From contig DIUL01000106.1 in assembly GCA_002422345.1 (NCBI GenBank), positions 610-11,731 on the forward strand: a stretch of DNA of 11,122 nucleotides, given 5' to 3'. The notes beneath the pieces are model-generated. The model saw only the letters and a list, made by a program, of their open reading frames with translations. It was not told the DNA's origin and did not search any database. A program made the translations under genes and the position numbers. The stretch comes from Acetobacteraceae bacterium UBA6159. GTDB lineage: Bacteria; Pseudomonadota; Alphaproteobacteria; Acetobacterales; Acetobacteraceae. Within the stretch, counting starts at the first letter, position 1; each line of letters begins with the position of its first letter. Positions 7,538 to 11,122 of this stretch are shown here, piece by piece.

Positions 7538-7564
7538 CCCTCTCCCCTGGTGTGGGGGAGAGGG
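7538..7564. terminator. bidirectional hairpin between convergent genes; possibly a dispersed repeat
   Basis: CCCTCTCCCC and GGGGAGAGGG form a perfect 10-bp stem with a 7-nt loop, 12 bases after the dehydrogenase stop and 23 bases before the end of the convergent small gene. No good U-tract follows on the plus strand. This CCCTCTCCC/GGGAGAGGG hairpin type is, from memory, scattered through many GC-rich proteobacterial genomes, so it may also be a copy of a short dispersed repeat. Confidence 0.65.
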
Positions 7565-7587
7565 CTTGGCCGACCAAACACCGGCGA

Positions 7588-7788
7588 CTACTGGGTCAGG
7601 ACCCGCGCGGCCGCTGACACGGTATTGACCAGCGCCAGGGCGGCATATGCCACCCACATCAGGCGGTGGTGCCGCCGGGTCAGGACGACGGCCAGCAGAT
7701 AGATCAACGCGAACAACAGATCGTGCCTGACCATCGGGTCCGACAGGGTGACACGGAGCGCAAGAAGCAGCATATCGAGGGTCGTCAT
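7588..7788 (-). CDS. small two-helix membrane protein, unknown function
   Basis: I do not recognise this 66-aa protein. Two hydrophobic helices are clear, roughly 22-37 (HDLLFALIYLLAVVL) and 42-61 (RLMWVAYAALALVNTVSAAA), joined by the basic turn TRRHHR; a weaker hydrophobic stretch opens the protein (LDMLLLALRVTL). The TRRHHR turn should face the cytoplasm by the positive-inside rule. The start at 7788 is chosen because GAGG lies about 10 bases upstream; a start at 7839 would add 17 residues without such a site. It converges on the dehydrogenase gene and diverges from the unknown 340-aa gene. The inverted repeat at 7795-7822 overlaps its ribosome binding site. The coherent helices support a real gene; the role is open. 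Confidence 0.6.
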   Translation of the reverse strand: MTTLDMLLLALRVTLSDPMVRHDLLFALIYLLAVVLTRRHHRLMWVAYAALALVNTVSAAARVLTQ

Positions 7789-7794
7789 CGGTTT

Positions 7795-7822
7795 GGACCT
7801 CATTGGTGTGGTAGTGAGGTCC
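7795..7822 (-). promoter_or_regulatory. inverted repeat covering the ribosome binding site of the small membrane protein
   Basis: GGACCTCA (7795-7802) and TGAGGTCC (7815-7822) are perfect 8-bp arms with a 12-nt spacer. In the minus-strand message the second arm contains the GAGG ribosome binding site, ending 6 bases before the ATG at 7788, so the hairpin would hide it. As DNA, the arm centres are 20 bp apart on one face of the helix, which also suits a dimeric regulator between the two divergent genes. A second overlapping palindrome, GTGAGG-T-CCTCAC, is at 7814-7826. Confidence 0.45.
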
Positions 7823-7872
7823 TCACCAAGAAGCATCAATCGAACTGGCTGTATCGAAACGATGGGGAAGTC

Positions 7873-8895
7873 ATGAAGCCGGTACGACGGGCGCCTCCGA
7901 AGACTTCCGGTGCTGGAACGCGAAGTCTTCCGGAACTTTTGCCGTTCTCAAAACTCCTAAAGCAGCACTGCGGAATGTGGCGCGAACCGCCCGCGTGGAC
8001 GCCCGAGAAACTCCCGGCCAGCCGTTCAGAGTTCCTCAACGCCTACCGAAAGAAAGCGGCGCTAACACCCACGGTTCCAGCCAAGTTTTCCAATCGCGCC
8101 AAACCCAGGGCGGACATTACCAGCGAGATGTTCGACAACTGGTGGCACGCCCGGAACCGCCCGGCGGAAGCCGAGCTTCGTGTCATCCTCGGCATGTTCG
8201 GGCATCTCGATCAGAAGGCGGAGCAGGAAATCTGGGACGCCTGGAACGCCGGTAACCTGAAGGCAAAGGGCCGCTCCAACGACCGCGGCCGAGCGTCGGC
8301 CGTGCCAGGGGACGGGGTACCTCGGCGATTTGAAGCACGTCCTGTGTCCGTGCCGCGCACGCCATCCCCCATCGTTGACCTCACCGTCGGGCTGACGGCG
8401 GACGATCCGACACGGCTGGGGCACGACGAACTCGCGGTTACGGTGTCGTTGAACTGGGGGTTCGATGATGAGCAGAACGTCAATTGCCGGCTGCGCCTGA
8501 CCGAATATCACCTGTTCAATACCGAGGAGCACTGCGCCCCGGTCGGGGAGATGTTCGGGGCGAAGGCAACGGTCATTGAGGGCGTGAGCGTCGAACGCGA
8601 TGGAAGGCGCTGGATTTTCCGTCCCACGGATGGCAAGGCGCTGCGTGGCAAGTTTGGAGGCAACGCGCCCTTCTATCACGTAAAGCGGAATACCAGCGGC
8701 CTGCCCCAGGTCATCCTGAACGGGCGCTGTCCCGGCAAGGAATACATCCATGTGGAATGGCTCAAACCAGTCCCCGAGGCGGAGGGGTTGAAGCATGCGG
8801 TGATCGCGCAGTTCCTCAAGAAGTGCATGGCTGAGGAGGAATCAGCCATCGAAACAGGAAAGGCGGGGGCGGAACTGACGGAGGTATCGTCATGA
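7873..8895 (+). CDS. uncharacterised 340-aa protein coupled to an FGE/pentapeptide protein
   Basis: I cannot assign a family. The first 130 or so residues look alpha-helical and rich in Trp and charged residues (DITSEMFDNWWHARN, AEQEIWDAWNAGNLKAKG). A basic, Pro/Gly/Arg-rich linker covers about 131-165. The segment 166-300 looks beta-rich (LAVTVSLNWGF, CRLRLTEYHLF, RRWIFRPTDG, EYIHVEWLKPV), perhaps a beta-sandwich binding domain. There is no signal peptide or membrane helix, so it should be cytoplasmic. The ATG at 7873 was chosen because upstream the frame only mirrors the opposite gene; GGGGA lies just before it at rather short spacing. The last four bases overlap the next start (ATGA), so the two proteins are translationally coupled and likely act together. 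An adaptor or partner role for the C-type-lectin-like protein is my inference. Confidence 0.75.
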   Translation: MKPVRRAPPKTSGAGTRSLPELLPFSKLLKQHCGMWREPPAWTPEKLPASRSEFLNAYRKKAALTPTVPAKFSNRAKPRADITSEMFDNWWHARNRPAEAELRVILGMFGHLDQKAEQEIWDAWNAGNLKAKGRSNDRGRASAVPGDGVPRRFEARPVSVPRTPSPIVDLTVGLTADDPTRLGHDELAVTVSLNWGFDDEQNVNCRLRLTEYHLFNTEEHCAPVGEMFGAKATVIEGVSVERDGRRWIFRPTDGKALRGKFGGNAPFYHVKRNTSGLPQVILNGRCPGKEYIHVEWLKPVPEAEGLKHAVIAQFLKKCMAEEESAIETGKAGAELTEVSS

Positions 8896-10040
8896 TGAAG
8901 CTGCCACCCAAGCAGCGCGCCAGGCTGGAACGCCTGATGGGCAGCCAGGGTCTCGATCTGAACGCGCTGACGGAGATGGCCGGCCTGGACAAGCGCCTGG
9001 ATTTCATTCGGGCTGACTTCCGCAACGTCGACTTCGGAACCTCCGACCTCGCGGGCTTCAACTTCGCCCAAGCGGACCTGACCGGCGCCGACCTGTCCCG
9101 TACCACCGGTCGGGACCGCCTGGTGCTGATCGACGCCATCGGCGTCCAAGACACGGGGGAAATGCGCGAAGGTCCCGGCCCCGCCATGGTCCGCATCCCC
9201 GCGGGCCAGTTCACCATGGGGGCCAAGGCCAAGGAGAACAGGCGGGAAAAGGTCCCAGCCGAGTGGGCCAAGCGGTCGTCCCCACAGCGCGATATGACGA
9301 TCCCCAATGCCTTCTGGATCGGCAAATACCCGGTCACACGTGCCGAATTCGAATTTTTCACCGCCGAGACTGGCCGGGAACTTCCCGATAGGGCCTGGAC
9401 CTATGAACCCAACGACAAGGCGGCATTTGACTACACCGAACGGGAGGGCCGGAACTGGCGCAACCCCGGTTTCGCGCAGACCGACCAAGACCCAGTGACC
9501 TGCGTCAGCCATGACGATGTCAGGGCCTATATTGAATGGCTTAACGACCGGACCAAGGGTGGCTATCGCCTGCCAAGCGAGGCGGAATGGGAGTACGCGG
9601 CCCGCGCGGGCACTGAAACCGCCCGGTTCTGGGGGGATGGACGGGATGCCGCCTGCCGGTTCGCCAATGTCGCCGACGCGGCGTTGACGAGGGCGATGAA
9701 TGTCGCTGTCGACCCCAAACGATTTTTCCCGGGTGACGATGGGTTTGCCTTCACCGCGCCGGTCGGATCGTTTTTGCCCAATCCGTTTGGTCTCTACGAC
9801 ATGTTCGGCAATGTTTGGGAATGGTGCGCGGATTATTGGACGGAGAATTTGCGCGGTTTACCAGAGCGTGGGGCACCTAATGCAACTGGCGATAGTGGCC
9901 GCCGGTCCCTGCGGGGCGGTTCCTGGCACAACGATCCGAGGATCGTCCGCGCCGCCCACCGCGGTTGGGCGGGCACCGGCCTCCGGAGCACGATCACCGG
10001 CTTCCGCGTGGCCAGAACTGAAACACTTGCTAAACCTTAG
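8892..10040 (+). CDS. pentapeptide-repeat plus FGE-sulfatase (C-type-lectin fold) protein; candidate DGR target
   Basis: The 382-aa protein has a short helical N-terminus (1-36), six tandem pentapeptides at 41-70 (ADFRN VDFGT SDLAG, FNFAQ ADLTG ADLSR), and a formylglycine-generating-enzyme-type domain at about 97-376. Domain landmarks are VRIPAGQFTMGA (100-111), FWIGKYPVTRAEFEFF (141-156), YRLPSEAEWEYAARAG (225-240), LYDMFGNVWEWCADYW (301-316), LRGGSW (340-345) and GFRVART (370-376). True FGEs have catalytic cysteines after RGGS; none occurs in 340-382, so it is a binding scaffold rather than an enzyme. GGAGGT lies 6 bases before the ATG, which overlaps the upstream stop. There is no export signal. 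The C-terminal segment matches the layout of DGR variable regions. Related scaffolds are known both as DGR targets and in bacterial conflict systems. This domain assignment is firm; the DGR role is inference. Confidence 0.9.
   Translation: MMKLPPKQRARLERLMGSQGLDLNALTEMAGLDKRLDFIRADFRNVDFGTSDLAGFNFAQADLTGADLSRTTGRDRLVLIDAIGVQDTGEMREGPGPAMVRIPAGQFTMGAKAKENRREKVPAEWAKRSSPQRDMTIPNAFWIGKYPVTRAEFEFFTAETGRELPDRAWTYEPNDKAAFDYTEREGRNWRNPGFAQTDQDPVTCVSHDDVRAYIEWLNDRTKGGYRLPSEAEWEYAARAGTETARFWGDGRDAACRFANVADAALTRAMNVAVDPKRFFPGDDGFAFTAPVGSFLPNPFGLYDMFGNVWEWCADYWTENLRGLPERGAPNATGDSGRRSLRGGSWHNDPRIVRAAHRGWAGTGLRSTITGFRVARTETLAKP
9912..10007 (+). other. candidate DGR variable region (VR) at the 3' end of the FGE-like gene
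   Basis: Codons 341-372 run from RGGSW to GFR, the ligand-facing C-terminal part of the lectin fold diversified in DGR targets. At positions where template repeats commonly encode Asn, the codons are CAC, AAC, GAT, ATC, CAC, GGT, GGC, GGC, CTC, AGC and ATC. Each differs from AAC or AAT only where an A stands. Structural positions (SW, PR, VR, AA, R, W, GFR) stay conserved. The stop follows ten codons later, in the usual place. GCG (360) and ACG (367) do not derive from AAC or AAT and would need AAG-type template codons. No template repeat, avd or reverse transcriptase gene is in the window. Confidence 0.45.
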
Positions 10041-10085
10041 GTTCTTTACCTTTGAGGACGAAATCCGTCAGACGCAATGATCAAC
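10041..10085. other. short AT-richer gap between convergent genes
   Basis: This 45-base gap separates the convergent FGE-like and membrane-protein genes. It and the end of the FGE-like gene are AT-richer than the surroundings, with AACCTTAGGTT across the stop codon and repeated ACCTT/ACCTTT. There is no convincing terminator stem; AGGT-TCTTT-ACCT makes only 4 bp. DGR targets often carry a small hairpin just past the variable region, but this one is too weak to claim. Confidence 0.35.
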
Positions 10086-10637
10086 TCAACCAGGCCGATC
10101 CACCACCCGGTTGATCCCCGCCATCACCCACCCCAAGAACACCATCAAACACCCAACGCTGACCGCGTTCATCGTCAGCAGGGACGCTGCCTGCTCCGGC
10201 GTCGCTTCGACCAGCCCCGGCCCGAACCGCCCCCGCGTCAGCAGCCAGAGCACCAGGGGCAGGGCCGCGAGGCCCACCATCACGAACCGCTCCCGCCACC
10301 GGAACAGCATCGCGGCCAGCATCGCGCAGGGCAGCAGGAACAACGCCACCCCGGATGCCTCCCCCAGCAGGAACAGACAGACCAGAGTATTCGCGATCCC
10401 CAGCACCGGCAGCAAAGCCCGCCCCGCCAAGGACCATCGCCGCGTCACCGCCGGCACCGCCAGGAACGCAATCGCCGAGAGCATGTCGGGTGAGGCAACC
10501 AGCGCCCCCTCGGCCCCCAGGATCGCCCATAGATACAAAGGATAGAACGGCTGGTTCCACCCGATCACGACGGCCACGAAGTTGGCCGCCGCGAGATAAG
10601 GATCATCGTTGGCGATATAGCGTCCGAGCCAGCCCAA
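10086..10637 (-). CDS. six-helix integral membrane protein, unknown function
   Basis: The 183-aa product is almost entirely hydrophobic, with about six membrane segments near residues 15-40, 50-65, 73-91, 95-113, 117-134 and 152-174. The interhelix loops (TRR, RWRER, TRGRFGP) carry the positive charges. I do not recognise the family and see no catalytic motif. The chosen start is a TTG six bases after the stop of the upstream methyltransferase gene, with AAGGG very close before it; an internal start cannot be excluded, since codons 2-14 are polar and the first ATG is much further in. The tight spacing indicates co-transcription with a cyclopropane-synthase-like methyltransferase, which hints at a membrane-lipid context. 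That link is inference. Confidence 0.7.
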   Translation of the reverse strand: MGWLGRYIANDDPYLAAANFVAVVIGWNQPFYPLYLWAILGAEGALVASPDMLSAIAFLAVPAVTRRWSLAGRALLPVLGIANTLVCLFLLGEASGVALFLLPCAMLAAMLFRWRERFVMVGLAALPLVLWLLTRGRFGPGLVEATPEQAASLLTMNAVSVGCLMVFLGWVMAGINRVVDRPG

Positions 10638-10643
10638 CGCCCT

Positions 10644-11122
10644 TTACCGCGGCCGCATGCGGTAGTGGCTCACGCCCCATTCCTCGCCACCCGCATGGCC
10701 GAATAGCCCCGCGGTCGCAAGGAAGAACAACCGCCACCGCCGCCGCCACAGGCCGGCATCCTTGCCGTAGGTCTCCCGCAGGATCCGATCCAGAGGCTCA
10801 CCGGCGCCGTCAAAATTCTGCAGCCAGTCCCGCGCGGTGCGGGCGTAGTGTTCACCGTTCCACCGCCAGTCCTGCTCCACCTCGAAATCCGCCGCCACAT
10901 GCTTCACCAGCCCGTGGCTCGGCATGATCCCGCCGGTGAAGAAATGCTGGGCGATCCAGTCCTCCTTGTCCGCCGTGTCGAACAGGTACGGCGCCGAGTG
11001 GTGGCTGAACACATGCAGGAACAACCGCCCGTCGGGCCGCAGCCAGCCATGCACGCGGCGCAGCAGGGCCTGCCAGTTCGTCATATGCTCAAACATTTCA
11101 ACACTACTGTCCGGTTGACGGC
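10644..11122 (-). CDS. CFA-synthase-like SAM-dependent methyltransferase, C-terminal part
   Basis: The reading frame is open to the right edge, so only about the last 158 residues are visible. They begin in SVEMFEHM, the motif typical of the cyclopropane-fatty-acyl-phospholipid synthase (CMAS) family, followed by LRPDGRLFLHVF, the strand after the SAM-binding core. HFFTGGIMPSHG, WRWNGEHYARTARDWLQNF and WRLFFLATAGLFG with EEWGVSHY at the end match the family's C-terminal segment. Bacterial relatives close to plant coclaurine N-methyltransferases share this pattern, so the substrate could be an unsaturated lipid or an amine. An ATG at 11094-11096 is internal (within VEMFEHM), not the start. The membrane protein gene follows by six bases. 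Confidence 0.88.
   Translation of the reverse strand, partial: RQPDSSVEMFEHMTNWQALLRRVHGWLRPDGRLFLHVFSHHSAPYLFDTADKEDWIAQHFFTGGIMPSHGLVKHVAADFEVEQDWRWNGEHYARTARDWLQNFDGAGEPLDRILRETYGKDAGLWRRRWRLFFLATAGLFGHAGGEEWGVSHYRMRPR

Noticed and set aside
8892..10040. A true formylglycine-generating enzyme activating sulfatases
   Set aside because: The paired catalytic cysteines expected after RGGS are missing, and no sulfatase gene is nearby.
10041..11122. DGR template repeat or reverse transcriptase downstream of the candidate variable region
   Set aside because: I looked for a second copy of the RGGSW-GFR segment and for RT motifs on both strands; the downstream genes are a membrane protein and a methyltransferase.

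Overview
The window is GC-rich, densely coding bacterial chromosome. The gene families, codon usage and GC-biased third positions suggest an alphaproteobacterium, perhaps from the Rhodospirillales or a relative; no taxonomic marker here proves this. It is a patchwork of catabolic genes, insertion-sequence debris beside a tRNA gene, and a two-gene accessory operon.

Left edge (1-1012): the 3' half of an IS256-family transposase gene, broken by one extra C in a poly-C run, with a probable right terminal inverted repeat near 687-713. A gene-free stretch of about 290 bases follows, holding a possible half-tRNA scar and a 9-bp direct repeat. An intact tRNA-Lys(CUU) is read leftwards at 937-1012.

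Oxidative block (1095-5135, all minus strand): in reading order, a small NTF2/lumazine-binding-like protein, a di-heme cytochrome c lipoprotein of the RoxA / cytochrome c peroxidase type, a strong hairpin, then a GMC-family FAD oxidoreductase. The cytochrome gene is split by an exact 10-bp tandem duplication, so this copy should not make a di-heme protein. A 16-bp perfect palindrome lies just upstream of the GMC gene.

Acid-sugar block (5267-7525, plus strand, divergent from the block above): an enolase-superfamily (mandelate racemase/dehydratase-like) enzyme and, 33 bases later, a D-2-hydroxyacid dehydrogenase with a TTG start. A perfect 10-bp hairpin follows. The pair looks like a small catabolic operon for a hydroxy or sugar acid.

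Accessory block (7588-10040): a 66-aa two-helix membrane protein (minus), whose leader contains an inverted repeat that can cover its ribosome binding site. Divergent from it is a tightly coupled two-gene operon. The first gene encodes a 340-aa protein I do not recognise. The second encodes a pentapeptide-repeat plus formylglycine-generating-enzyme-like (C-type-lectin fold) protein. Its last 40 residues look like the variable region of a diversity-generating retroelement (DGR) target: the catalytic cysteines are absent and most variable codons can be derived from AAC/AAT by changing A only. No reverse transcriptase or template repeat is in the window, so this is a candidate remote DGR target or relic. 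It is the most interesting part of the window.

Right edge (10086-11122, minus): a six-helix membrane protein of unknown function follows, six bases downstream, a cyclopropane-fatty-acid-synthase-like methyltransferase that runs off the window.
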